A DNA stretch of 7,676 bases from DATKXO01 sp035528995 (GTDB taxonomy: Bacteria > Planctomycetota > Phycisphaerae > UBA1845). Below are positions 1 through 6,611 of this stretch, one piece after another; positions within the stretch are counted from its first letter, which is position 1, and the number at the start of each line of letters is the position of its first letter. Location: assembly GCA_035528995.1 (NCBI GenBank), contig DATKXO010000384.1, positions 1-7,676 of the forward strand, in the 5' to 3' direction. Made by a program: the position numbers and the translations under genes. Below the pieces are notes generated by a model. It was not told where the DNA came from, searched no databases, and saw only the letters and a program-made list of their open reading frames with translations.

Positions 1-105
1 TCAGCTATCAGCTGTCAGGTTTCAGCCATCAGCCATGAGCTCTCAGCCATCGGCCATCGGCTTTCAGCTATCGGCCATCAGTCGTCAGCTATCAGCCGAC
101 AGGTG
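1..105. repeat. Degenerate 7-bp tandem repeat with nested 21-bp period
   Basis: Reading from base 1 in steps of seven gives fourteen consecutive units close to TCAGCYA: TCAGCTA at 1, 64 and 85; TCAGCCA at 22, 29 and 43; TCGGCCA at 50 and 71; the rest differ at one to three positions. Every unit has T at position 1 and G at position 4; a fifteenth unit (99-105) is decayed. Groups of three form 21-bp units starting at 1, 22, 43, 64 and 85, so plus-strand frame 1 reads as five heptapeptides of the form SAI(S/G)xxx. The array touches the window edge, so its full length is unknown. It lies beyond the 3' end of the zinc-ribbon gene. I read it as an intergenic simple repeat, not a coding region. Confidence 0.85.
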
Positions 106-120
106 CATCAGGATGCAGCC
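102..120 (-). terminator. Weak hairpin downstream of zinc-ribbon gene
   Basis: TGCAT (104-108) and ATGCA (113-117) pair around the four-base loop CAGG. GG at 102-103 can add to CC at 119-120 across a bulged G. It lies about 50 bp beyond the stop of the zinc-ribbon gene, where an end of transcription would be expected. There is no T-tract on the minus strand after it, so it is at best a weak or factor-assisted stop. Confidence 0.2.
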
Positions 121-168
121 TTCGAGCTTATGAGGTGGGGCGGCTGGGGCCGATCGGGGCTTCGGGGG

Positions 169-537
169 CTATTCCCTTTCCGTGGCTCGGTTGCAGTGGG
201 AGCAGCGGTAGACGGAGTGGTCGACGAACCAGTCCCTGCGGCCGCAGGAGCATTTGGGGCCGTTCAGGATGTAGCCCTCACAGACGGCGTCTCGGGAGCG
301 GTCACAGTAGGAACAACGGACGATCTCTTCGCCGACGAACCAGTCGCGGTGCCCGCAATGGCAGAGAGGGCCACCCACAATGATTCCGCGGTGTGCCGCG
401 TGACGGCGTCGCTTGCAAGCGGAGCAGATCCAGGCGCTGTCGCCGCGTGGGAGCCAATCCGAGTTCTCGCAACTGCATTGCGGCCCGTTGGTCAGGGGCT
501 CGGTGTTGACGCTCGTAAACGGCAGGACAGCCGCCAT
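169..537 (-). CDS. Triple CxC/CxxC zinc-ribbon-repeat protein, unknown function
   Basis: A 122-residue protein that I do not recognise as a named family. It consists of three copies of a 37-38 residue module, GPxCxC-xxxDW-...-CxxC: Cys21/23/38/41, Cys59/61/75/78 and Cys96/98/112/115, each with a GP dipeptide two residues before the first Cys and an Asp-Trp pair four residues after the second. Four Cys per module fit one structural zinc each (zinc-ribbon-like). The linker after module 1 is basic (KRRR, then His46 and His49). There is no signal peptide or membrane segment, so it should be cytoplasmic. The ATG is supported by a near-perfect Shine-Dalgarno just upstream, and a candidate promoter lies at 624-653. 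Nucleic-acid or protein binding would be typical of such ribbons but is inference. The regular Cys spacing makes the coding call strong despite a long antisense open frame. Confidence 0.85.
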   Translation of the reverse strand: MAAVLPFTSVNTEPLTNGPQCSCENSDWLPRGDSAWICSACKRRRHAAHRGIIVGGPLCHCGHRDWFVGEEIVRCSYCDRSRDAVCEGYILNGPKCSCGRRDWFVDHSVYRCSHCNRATERE

Positions 538-541
538 GTGT

Positions 542-552
542 CTCCTCCTCCC
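542..552 (-). promoter_or_regulatory. Strong ribosome-binding site of zinc-ribbon gene
   Basis: On the minus strand GGGAGGAGGAG ends four bases before the ATG at 537. It contains the full GGAGG core and is much the best Shine-Dalgarno in the window, fixing this start and suggesting efficient translation. Confidence 0.8.
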
Positions 553-623
553 GGGCGAAGTCGCGTTCGGATGGTCTCCAGATGAAGCCGCTCTCCGGCC
601 CCGTCTCCAGGTAGCACAGCGAT

Positions 624-653
624 GGAATACCTGCGGAAAGAGGGTTCTGTCAA
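624..653 (-). promoter_or_regulatory. Candidate sigma70 promoter of zinc-ribbon gene
   Basis: A consensus -35 TTGACA (648-653) is separated by 18 bp from TATTCC (624-629), a moderate -10. Transcription would start near 617, giving an untranslated leader of about 80 bases. It lies in the 204-bp gap after the phosphoesterase gene, so the zinc-ribbon gene is probably transcribed on its own. The -10 matches only three of six positions. Confidence 0.45.
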
Positions 654-741
654 TGGGGCACGGGGCGAGGGGCCCTTGGGGGAGAATGACCGCCCCCCAG
701 CGCGCAGGATGGGCGATGAGGGGGTCCGGCGCGAGTGGTCG

Positions 742-2829
742 CTACGTGGGGCCGGGGAAGTCGGAGAGGAGTTCGGCGAGGTCGTCGGCGTCCACGTCTT
801 CGTCGGCGTCGAGGTCCATGTCGGCGCAGCGGTGGGTCGGCGGGACGCTGCCGGGTTGTGGCGAGCAGCAGGTCTGCATGGCGCCGTAGTCGGCCAGGTC
901 GCGGTCGCCGTCGTCGTCGGAGTCGCCGCGGTAGAACCACACGCGTCGATAGATTTGCTCGGGCACGGTGTCGACGACCGCGTAATTCGGGGAACGGGGT
1001 TGGAGCGGGAAGCCCTGTTCGATGGGGACCTGGGTGTCGGTGTAGTACTCCGGGCGGACGGGCACGGGTTGGACGTAGAAGTTGTCGCCGGTCGGCACCT
1101 GGAAGACCTGGGACAGGGTGGCTTCGGGCGGCGTTCGCACGGCGTCCACGTCGGAGGGGACCATGCCGACAGTGGCCGATAGCGCCTCGTCAACCGGATA
1201 GGTTTTGCCCAACCAGGACTCGTACCAGTCCCTATGGGCATACTGAACATACACACTGTTGATCGTGAACGAGTAGCCGGTGCGAATCCACTCCATGGTG
1301 ACGGTGTCGGGTGTAATGCGGAACCTGGTATACCCGAGTACGTTGTAGAGTGCCTTGATCCAGGGCTTGTCCCGTCCCTGGACGACGATGTTCCCGTAAG
1401 AATCGAGCATGCCCTGTTGGGCCCACCAGGGCTCCAGGCAGGTGGGCCGGCCGCAGCAGAGGTAATGGATGCCGTCCTTGACACTGTGGCAGAAGGTGTG
1501 GTCGTGCGCGTAGACGAAGAACCGGACGCCGTGTTGCAGCATCAACTGGTGGATGAGGGCCTGTTCGGTGCCGGGCCTGTCGGCCTCGACAGCGCTGCCC
1601 CGGGCGTAGGCCCATTGTGTGCCACCGTCCTGGATGGGACATCCGCCGACGTCGATCAATCCGCCGCCGACCTGATGGTGGGCGATGATGAACTTCCACC
1701 TGGCGGTAGAGGCGGTCAGGACGTCCTGTAACCATTGCATTTGCGTTGTGCCGAGCGTCCATTGTGAGGGGGAATTGGTGACGGACACGGAGCCGACGAG
1801 GGTATAGCGAAATGGATCCAGGACGATGAAGAGGGCGTCCCCCCAGGTCCAGGCGTAGAAGTTCTGTATGTTGGAGTTGATGCCGTCGTTCCAGGGGTCG
1901 GTGCCGGCGCCCCAGTCGGCGGCGGTGTCGTAACCCGGGGCGCCCTCGCCTCCTTCGGGGTAGGTGTCTCCGCGGGGGTTGGGTATGAAACGGAGCCTGG
2001 CTTCGGTGTTCCATTTCTGGTGATACTGGGTGGCGCAGAGTCGGTTCCAGAGCAGAGGGGCGGGGAACTGGTTGGTTCCTCGTTGGTAGAACCCGGCTTC
2101 GTTCTCATGATTGCCCAGGGCCAGGAAGACAGGCATCCTGTGGGCGATTTCGGCCATGGCGCTGCGATAGTCGCGGTAACGGGTCAGGGCCTGAGCGGCG
2201 GAGAAGACCTCGACGGGGTAAGGAGAGTCGCCGAGGTCGAGGCAGAAGTCGAACACCTCGTCCTCCAGGATGCGCAACAGGCACTGGTCGGCGGTCCATC
2301 GTCGGGGGCTGCCGGGCGGCACGGTCCAGGCCCCCCAGTGCGGATCGGCCAAGACACAGAAGCTGAACGATTGGCCGGCGGATTTTTGGGAAGAGAACTC
2401 GCCGATGTTCGACATGTCCATCCATACGCCGGGGTCGTCGGTGGTTTCGAACTGCACCTGATAGAAGTACTTCCGGTCCGGTTGGAGCCCTGTGATCTCC
2501 AGTTCGAGCCGGGCCCATGGATCGGCCGTTCCGACGACGGGCGAGACGTTCTGGCTGGCGGGCAGGTCGTCGGGTGTTTCCGCCCAGCGGACGCGGGCCT
2601 GTACGGCGGCCGAGAGGTTTGCGGACGTGACGAGATTGACGACGGCTCGGCTGCCGGTGACGCGGCCGATCATCTGGAGGGCGCTGAAGTAGTCCGACTC
2701 AGGACCGGTCAGGCGGCGGTCGCCGGCGACCGACCAGTCGTCGATCGGCGGATGAGCCGCGGCGCGCCCCAGGGGAGCGTAGCACACGACCACCGCCAGC
2801 CCGCACAGAAACGTACGCCCGGTTCGCAT
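742..2829 (-). CDS. Secreted metallophosphoesterase with PAP/FnIII-like N-domain and dockerin-like tail
   Basis: A 695-residue exported calcineurin-like phosphoesterase. Residues 1-25 form a signal peptide (MRTGR, hydrophobic LCGLAVVVCYAPLG, then RAAA). Residues about 55-150 resemble the FnIII-like N-domain of purple acid phosphatases (ITGLQPDRKYFYQVQ). The dinuclear metal site is complete: D162/H164 (ADPH), D201 (LGD), N240/H241 (GNHE), H384/H385 (IAHHQ) and H442/H444 (AHDH, with Ala for the usual Gly). After a beta-rich region (about 500-630) come two EF-hand-type loops, D636-x-D638-x-D640-G and D672-x-D674-x-D676, separated by a linker with C654, C655 and C668. This is a dockerin-like tail, suggesting calcium binding and attachment to an extracellular partner. 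Substrate cannot be read from sequence: phosphomonoester, phosphodiester and nucleotide are all possible. The start is chosen for the signal peptide, because its Shine-Dalgarno is poor. The gene stands alone between gaps of 286 and 204 bp. Confidence 0.9.
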   Translation of the reverse strand: MRTGRTFLCGLAVVVCYAPLGRAAAHPPIDDWSVAGDRRLTGPESDYFSALQMIGRVTGSRAVVNLVTSANLSAAVQARVRWAETPDDLPASQNVSPVVGTADPWARLELEITGLQPDRKYFYQVQFETTDDPGVWMDMSNIGEFSSQKSAGQSFSFCVLADPHWGAWTVPPGSPRRWTADQCLLRILEDEVFDFCLDLGDSPYPVEVFSAAQALTRYRDYRSAMAEIAHRMPVFLALGNHENEAGFYQRGTNQFPAPLLWNRLCATQYHQKWNTEARLRFIPNPRGDTYPEGGEGAPGYDTAADWGAGTDPWNDGINSNIQNFYAWTWGDALFIVLDPFRYTLVGSVSVTNSPSQWTLGTTQMQWLQDVLTASTARWKFIIAHHQVGGGLIDVGGCPIQDGGTQWAYARGSAVEADRPGTEQALIHQLMLQHGVRFFVYAHDHTFCHSVKDGIHYLCCGRPTCLEPWWAQQGMLDSYGNIVVQGRDKPWIKALYNVLGYTRFRITPDTVTMEWIRTGYSFTINSVYVQYAHRDWYESWLGKTYPVDEALSATVGMVPSDVDAVRTPPEATLSQVFQVPTGDNFYVQPVPVRPEYYTDTQVPIEQGFPLQPRSPNYAVVDTVPEQIYRRVWFYRGDSDDDGDRDLADYGAMQTCCSPQPGSVPPTHRCADMDLDADEDVDADDLAELLSDFPGPT

Positions 2830-2846
2830 ACCTGCCCAGCCGAACC
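2821..2846 (-). promoter_or_regulatory. Inverted repeat enclosing the phosphoesterase start codon
   Basis: On the minus strand GGTTCG (2841-2846) can pair with CGAACC (2821-2826), six perfect base pairs across 14 bases that hold the GGGCAGG purine stretch and the ATG. In the mRNA the start region would sit in the loop. It may be chance, but it lies exactly on the translation start and the gene otherwise lacks a well-spaced ribosome-binding site. Confidence 0.3.
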
Positions 2847-2940
2847 GACAGGCCCGGAGGAACCGTCCGAGAAGATGCGGCCGGACGCGGGTGAGTTGCC
2901 GGCGCGCTTATTGCTCGCCATGCGCAACGGCTTCTGGGCG

Positions 2941-2968
2941 TCGGTACCGCTCGTCTACAAACAGTCAA
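2941..2968 (-). promoter_or_regulatory. Alternative promoter-like site upstream of phosphoesterase
   Basis: TTGACT (2963-2968) is a good -35, but the -10 at 16-bp spacing, TACCGA (2941-2946), is poor. It would give a leader of about 105 bases. The 10-bp inverted repeat at 2975-3016 ends six bases upstream of this -35, a position where an activator could act. Weaker than the candidate at 3051-3079. Confidence 0.22.
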
Positions 2969-2974
2969 TCCCTC

Positions 2975-3016
2975 GTCCAGGCGTTGAAGATGACGCAGAG
3001 AAAGCGACGCCTGGAC
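2975..3016. promoter_or_regulatory. Perfect 10-bp inverted repeat upstream of phosphoesterase
   Basis: GTCCAGGCGT (2975-2984) and ACGCCTGGAC (3007-3016) are exact reverse complements separated by 22 bp. No T-tract follows on either strand, so it does not look like an intrinsic terminator. It lies in the 286-bp gap between the GH130 gene and the phosphoesterase gene, downstream of the candidate promoter at 3051-3079 and just upstream of the one at 2941-2968. It could be a transcription-factor operator (arm centres 32 bp apart, about three helical turns) or a leader stem-loop. Confidence 0.5.
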
Positions 3017-3050
3017 CCGGACACCCCCGGGACCCTCGATAACGAATATG

Positions 3051-3079
3051 AGTCTAGCGAAATGCGGCGGTCGAAGCAA
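3051..3079 (-). promoter_or_regulatory. Candidate sigma70 promoter of phosphoesterase gene
   Basis: TTGCTT (3074-3079), a 17-bp spacer and TAGACT (3051-3056) form a sigma70-like site with optimal spacing. The style (TTG, then TANACT) is the same as the candidate ahead of the glycosyltransferase gene. Transcription would start near 3045 and give a leader of about 215 bases that includes the 10-bp inverted repeat. Confidence 0.4.
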
Positions 3080-3115
3080 GCGGTAACTCCGGTTCTTGGA
3101 CCCGGGGTGTGCAGG

Positions 3116-4096
3116 TTACTCGGTGTACAGGCCGCCTGGGGTGCTGTTGTGCTGGAGCCAGTCGAGCATCTGGCGGAGGCTGCCGGTGGCCAGGGCGATG
3201 GAGGTGTCGGCGGCGCCGTAGTAGAGGTTGAGCGTGTCTCCGTCGTCGGCCAGGGTGTATCCGCAGGGGAAGACGACATCGGCCACATCACCGGTGCGCT
3301 CGTAGTCGGTCTGGGGGCCGAAGATCCACTTGGTGCCGCGCATACGGCAGGTGGTGGGGTCGTCGAGGTCGAGCAGTGCCAGGCCGACGCGATAGAGGGC
3401 ACCGGCGACGGTCGTTCGCACGCCGTGGTAGAGCATGAGCCATCCCTCGGGGGTCTGGATCAGGGGGGGCGACAGGCCGATCTTGCCGGCGTCCCACCAG
3501 GCGCCGTGCTTGGCCTCGAGAACGACGGTGTGCTCGCCCCAGTGGAGGAGGTCGGGCGAGAAGGAGATCCAGACGTGTCCCTCTCCGGAGGCGGGGACGG
3601 GTCGGTGGATCATGGCCCATCGGTCGCCGATGCGCTGAGGCAGGAGGGCGGCGTCCTTGTCCTCGGGCGGCATGATGTTGCCGAGGCGCTCGAAGCGCCG
3701 GAAGTCCTCGGTGAGAGCCAGGGAGACGCCCGGGCCGCGGCGCGAGAAGCAGGTGTAGGTGACTGCGTACTTGTCCAGTTCGGGGACCCAGACGACACGT
3801 GGGTCCTCGATGCCCCACAGCTCTTCGGGATGGTTGTCGACGTCGGGGAGCAGGGTTGGCTCGGGGTCGATGCGCCAGTCGTTGACGCCGTCGGGGCTGC
3901 GGGCGGCGCAGAGGTGTGAACGCCCGGAGCAGTCCTCGACGCGGCAAAGGAGGAGGGTCTCGCCGGAGGCGAGGCGGGTCGCAGCGGCGTTGAATACGGT
4001 GTTGATGAAGTAGGGCCAGTCGTAGGCGGTGAGAATGGGATTGGCCGGGTGGCGGGTGAGCAGTCTGCTGCGGAGGTCCTGGTGGTCGGGAGGCAT
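3116..4096 (-). CDS. GH130 family beta-mannoside phosphorylase/hydrolase
   Basis: A 326-residue single-domain five-bladed beta-propeller enzyme of glycoside hydrolase family 130. GH130 members cleave beta-mannosides by phosphorolysis, releasing mannose 1-phosphate, or in some subfamilies by hydrolysis. Family-like motifs in order, numbered from the chosen start: RHPANPIL (15-22), FNAAA (35-39), CRVEDCSG (51-58), GIEDPRV (95-101), KDAALLP (147-153), YHGV (223-226), FPCGY (276-280) and YYGAAD (292-297). Asp98 in EDPR is the probable catalytic acid by analogy with studied members. No signal peptide, so cytoplasmic. The frame is open to an ATG at 4168, but the extra 24 residues are Arg/Cys-rich and unlike the family, and AGGA there abuts the codon; ATG 4096 has GGAG 11 bases upstream. 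It follows the glycosyltransferase gene by 127 bp, suggesting linked sugar metabolism. Mannoside specificity comes from the family; the exact linkage and the choice of phosphate or water are not decidable here. Confidence 0.92.
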   Translation of the reverse strand: MPPDHQDLRSRLLTRHPANPILTAYDWPYFINTVFNAAATRLASGETLLLCRVEDCSGRSHLCAARSPDGVNDWRIDPEPTLLPDVDNHPEELWGIEDPRVVWVPELDKYAVTYTCFSRRGPGVSLALTEDFRRFERLGNIMPPEDKDAALLPQRIGDRWAMIHRPVPASGEGHVWISFSPDLLHWGEHTVVLEAKHGAWWDAGKIGLSPPLIQTPEGWLMLYHGVRTTVAGALYRVGLALLDLDDPTTCRMRGTKWIFGPQTDYERTGDVADVVFPCGYTLADDGDTLNLYYGAADTSIALATGSLRQMLDWLQHNSTPGGLYTE

Positions 4097-4169
4097 GAGG
4101 TTCGGTGCTCCGTGCTGCGGGCGTGACCGGCAGTCGGGAGCCGCTCGGCCGCACGGGCGGTTCCCCATT

Positions 4170-4200
4170 CCTATCGGCTCATGAGTCGGAAAAAGGTCAA
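4170..4200 (-). promoter_or_regulatory. -35-like element between glycosyltransferase and GH130 genes
   Basis: TTGACC (4195-4200) matches five of six -35 positions, but the only -10-like hexamer is GATAGG (4170-4175) at a long 19-bp spacing. If active, transcription would begin near or inside the upstream ATG at 4168, which would favour the ATG at 4096 as the true start. The GH130 gene may instead be read through from the glycosyltransferase gene, since no terminator is visible in the gap. Confidence 0.2.
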
Positions 4201-4223
4201 TGCGTGAAGAGGCCCGGCGGGGG

Positions 4224-6536
4224 CTATGCGGGACGGGATGGGGGCGCGGGGGTAGCGGGGGTGACTTCCGGGGCGTCGCCGGTCTGCATCTCGTGCATGA
4301 TGAGGAGGGAGAGGAGCCAGGAGAGGATGGCTTCGGCGCCCTGGTTCTGGTTGATCCCGTCGGCCTGGAGGCCGTCGTGGCAACCGTAGGTCTTGAAGTC
4401 GATCATGGAGATGCCGTGGTCGTTGCGACCGAGGTACCATTCGAAGCAGCGTCGCATCTCGACGAGCCATTGGTCGCCGCCGGAGGCGCGGTAGGCGGCC
4501 TTGCAGGCCGCGATGAGTGCGGCGGGCTCGAGCGGCTGCTGATCGTAAACGGGGCGCTCTTTCCCGCGGACATACCAGCCCTTGTTGCCGATGATGGAGA
4601 GGTGGCCGGCTTCGGCGGTCTGGACGTCGAGGAGCCAACGCAGGACCCGCAAGCCGCGCTCGACCATATCCGTACGATCCAGCGTCAGTCCGGCCGTGAT
4701 CAGGGCCTGGGGCAGCCGCCCGTTGTCGTAGGTGACCAGGTCCTCGCACCAGTGCCAGTCGGGGGCCTCGTTGCCGACGAAGTGTTGGTCGAGCCGGTCA
4801 GCCAGGCCGGCCAACAAGCCTCGCAGGGAGGCCTGATCCTTGGCCTGACGCAAGGCGTAGTGCAGGCCGAGGATGGCGAGGGCCCATGATCTCGGTCCCT
4901 TGAGGGAAGCGAGCTGTGCCAAGGCCGCCCGAAACAGATCCGTGGCGAGTCTCTCCATGGGGTCGTTGGGAGCGTGCGAAATGAGGTAGCCCAGGGCCCA
5001 GAGGACGCGTCCCTGTCCGTCGTCGCTGCCGTCGTGGTCGAGCCATCGACGGTCGTAGGAGAGGAAGTTGCGGAAGCGGCCCGTCTCGGTGTCCAGGGCG
5101 TCGTGGAGGAAGGAGAGGTAAACCTGCAGGCGCGGCAGGATGCGTTCGTCGTGCAGTTGCGACCAGATCATGGCACCGACGATGACGGCCCGGGCGTTGT
5201 CGTCGGTGGCGTAGCCGTGGTGTCGGTTTGGTGTGGCGTATCGAGCGTGCTGGAGCATTCCGGTGTCGTCGGTCATGACGAAGAAGTGGTCGAGGTGCAG
5301 GTCCAGGAGGGACATACGCATGATGCTCTTTCGACCGACGGCGAGGGCGGGTGCGGCCTCGGCCGGCACGCAGCGGACGTCGGTGAAGACCTCGGCGTAG
5401 TCCTGGGCGACGCGAGGCCAGATCATGCGTCGGCCGTAGGCGTGAGCGGCGCGGCGGATGGCCTCTCGCCGGTTGGGGTCGTTCAACAGCTCGCGGACGG
5501 TTGCGGCGAGGGCTTGGACGTCGCCGAAATCGACGAGGCGCCCGCGTCCGTCGGCCAGCAGCTCCTGGGCGTGCCAGTAGGGGGTGGAGATGATGGCCCG
5601 TCCGGAAGCCAGGGCGTAGGCCAGAGTGCCGGAGGTGATCTGCTCCTTGCTGCGGTAGGGGGTGACATAGAGGTCGGCGGCCTGGAGAAACTCGCAGAGG
5701 TCTTCGGCGGACACGTAGCGGTTGTGGAAGAGCACGTTGTTCTGGATGCCCAGTTCGACGGCGCGGCGTTCGAGTGAGATTCGGTAGAGTTCTCCGGACT
5801 CGCGCCGGACTCCGGGATGGGTGACGCCCAGGACGATGTAGGCCAGGTCGGGATGGTCGGGCACTACGCGGGCCAGGGCGTCGAGCATCATGTCGATGCC
5901 CTTGCCGGGGCTGAGCAGGCCGAAGGTCAGGATGATGGGTTGGTTGCAGAGGCCAAAGCGTTCCTTGAACGGCTCGGTGTCGCCGAAAGGCAAGTCCGGC
6001 ACGCCGTGGTGGATCAGGCGGATGCGGTCGGGCGGGACATCGTAGACCTGATCGAGGAGGGCCCTGGCGCGCTCGGCCATGACCACGACGGCACTGCTGC
6101 GAAGCCCGATGCGTCGGAGGACGTTGCGGCGTTCCTGGGTCGGTTCGGCCAGCACAGTGTGGAGGGTGGAAACCAGGGGCTTGTGCAGGCGGTCCAGCAG
6201 CTCGAAGAGGTAGTCCCCCTCCCGGCCTCCGAAGAGGCCGTACTCGTGCTGGAGGCTGACGACCTGAGCGCGGCTATTGTTGATGACGTCGGCGGCGTTG
6301 CGGTAGTCCTGTCGCCGATGCTGGTGCAGGGTGACGATGACTTCCGGCCCATAGTTGTACTCGGTCTCTCCGTCGTTCATGGCGACGATCTGGACCCGCC
6401 CGCCGTCCTGGAGGGGCTGGTGGTGGACGTGGCGGGCCAAGGCCGTGGCCAGGTCGTGGGTGAAGGAGGCGATGCCGCATCGGCGGGGGACATATGAGCT
6501 GATGATGGCGACGGTCGTGGGGCGACGCTCGGGCAT
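4224..6536 (-). CDS. GT4-like glycosyltransferase fused to alpha/alpha-toroid domain
   Basis: A 770-residue cytoplasmic protein with two parts. Residues about 5-390 are a GT-B glycosyltransferase of the GT4 type: an N-terminal Rossmann segment with CGIASF (20-25), QHEYG (96-100), then a second Rossmann fold opening with FGLLSPGKG (205-213) and the donor-site region SKEQITSG...ALASG (296-312). At the usual EX7E positions I see Gln299 and Tyr307, with Glu298 alongside. Residues about 402-752 are helical, with QHARYATP, GYATDDNAR (441-449), WHWCEDLVTYDNG (594-606) and GNKGW (650-654). Clustered Asp, Glu and Trp (D445, D446, E598, D599, D604) suggest an (alpha/alpha)6 toroid of glycosidase-like type. 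The first part likely transfers a sugar from a nucleotide donor; donor and acceptor are unknown. The frame is open to a GTG at 6590, but that codon lacks a Shine-Dalgarno, while ATG 6536 has GAGAG eight bases upstream and starts directly before the Rossmann strand. The next gene is GH130. Confidence 0.9.
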   Translation of the reverse strand: MPERRPTTVAIISSYVPRRCGIASFTHDLATALARHVHHQPLQDGGRVQIVAMNDGETEYNYGPEVIVTLHQHRRQDYRNAADVINNSRAQVVSLQHEYGLFGGREGDYLFELLDRLHKPLVSTLHTVLAEPTQERRNVLRRIGLRSSAVVVMAERARALLDQVYDVPPDRIRLIHHGVPDLPFGDTEPFKERFGLCNQPIILTFGLLSPGKGIDMMLDALARVVPDHPDLAYIVLGVTHPGVRRESGELYRISLERRAVELGIQNNVLFHNRYVSAEDLCEFLQAADLYVTPYRSKEQITSGTLAYALASGRAIISTPYWHAQELLADGRGRLVDFGDVQALAATVRELLNDPNRREAIRRAAHAYGRRMIWPRVAQDYAEVFTDVRCVPAEAAPALAVGRKSIMRMSLLDLHLDHFFVMTDDTGMLQHARYATPNRHHGYATDDNARAVIVGAMIWSQLHDERILPRLQVYLSFLHDALDTETGRFRNFLSYDRRWLDHDGSDDGQGRVLWALGYLISHAPNDPMERLATDLFRAALAQLASLKGPRSWALAILGLHYALRQAKDQASLRGLLAGLADRLDQHFVGNEAPDWHWCEDLVTYDNGRLPQALITAGLTLDRTDMVERGLRVLRWLLDVQTAEAGHLSIIGNKGWYVRGKERPVYDQQPLEPAALIAACKAAYRASGGDQWLVEMRRCFEWYLGRNDHGISMIDFKTYGCHDGLQADGINQNQGAEAILSWLLSLLIMHEMQTGDAPEVTPATPAPPSRPA

Positions 6537-6611
6537 AGCCGGATCTCTCGATGGTGAGCTGCCGATAGCGACCAGGGGCAGAGGCACCACCGTCCGGTCC
6601 GCCGTCGGTCG

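Noticed and set aside
1..585. Long plus-strand open frame across the repeat array and antisense to the zinc-ribbon gene
   Set aside because: No ribosome-binding site and no recognisable domain; its openness follows from the 21-bp repeat and high GC. The opposite strand carries the regular Cys repeats and strong Shine-Dalgarno.
677..699. TGGGGG...CCCCCA stem after the phosphoesterase stop as an intrinsic terminator
   Set aside because: Six base pairs around an 11-base loop, with no T-tract on the minus strand; easily chance in G/C runs.
492..1484. 330-codon minus-strand frame overlapping the end of the phosphoesterase gene
   Set aside because: Low-complexity Ser/Pro/Arg/Thr translation typical of a GC-rich shadow frame; the phosphoesterase frame carries intact metal-site motifs and the dockerin-like tail.
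2020..3042. 340-codon plus-strand frame antisense to the phosphoesterase gene
   Set aside because: Gly/Val/Asp-rich shadow translation with no domain, crossing the intergenic region. The other long plus-strand frames (4200-4889, 4974-5777, 5817-6497, 7158-7559) are rejected on the same grounds.
3012..3110. Repeated TGGACCCGG (3012-3020 and 3097-3105) and imperfect ACACCCCCGGG/CCCGGGGTGT complement
   Set aside because: Only nine identical bases 85 bp apart, and the complementary arms have a one-base length mismatch; C/G runs explain this without function.
4201..4223. GC-rich stretch after the glycosyltransferase stop followed by a T-run as a terminator
   Set aside because: The possible stem is only four base pairs and the minus-strand TTTTT lies about 20 bases beyond it, too far for an intrinsic terminator.
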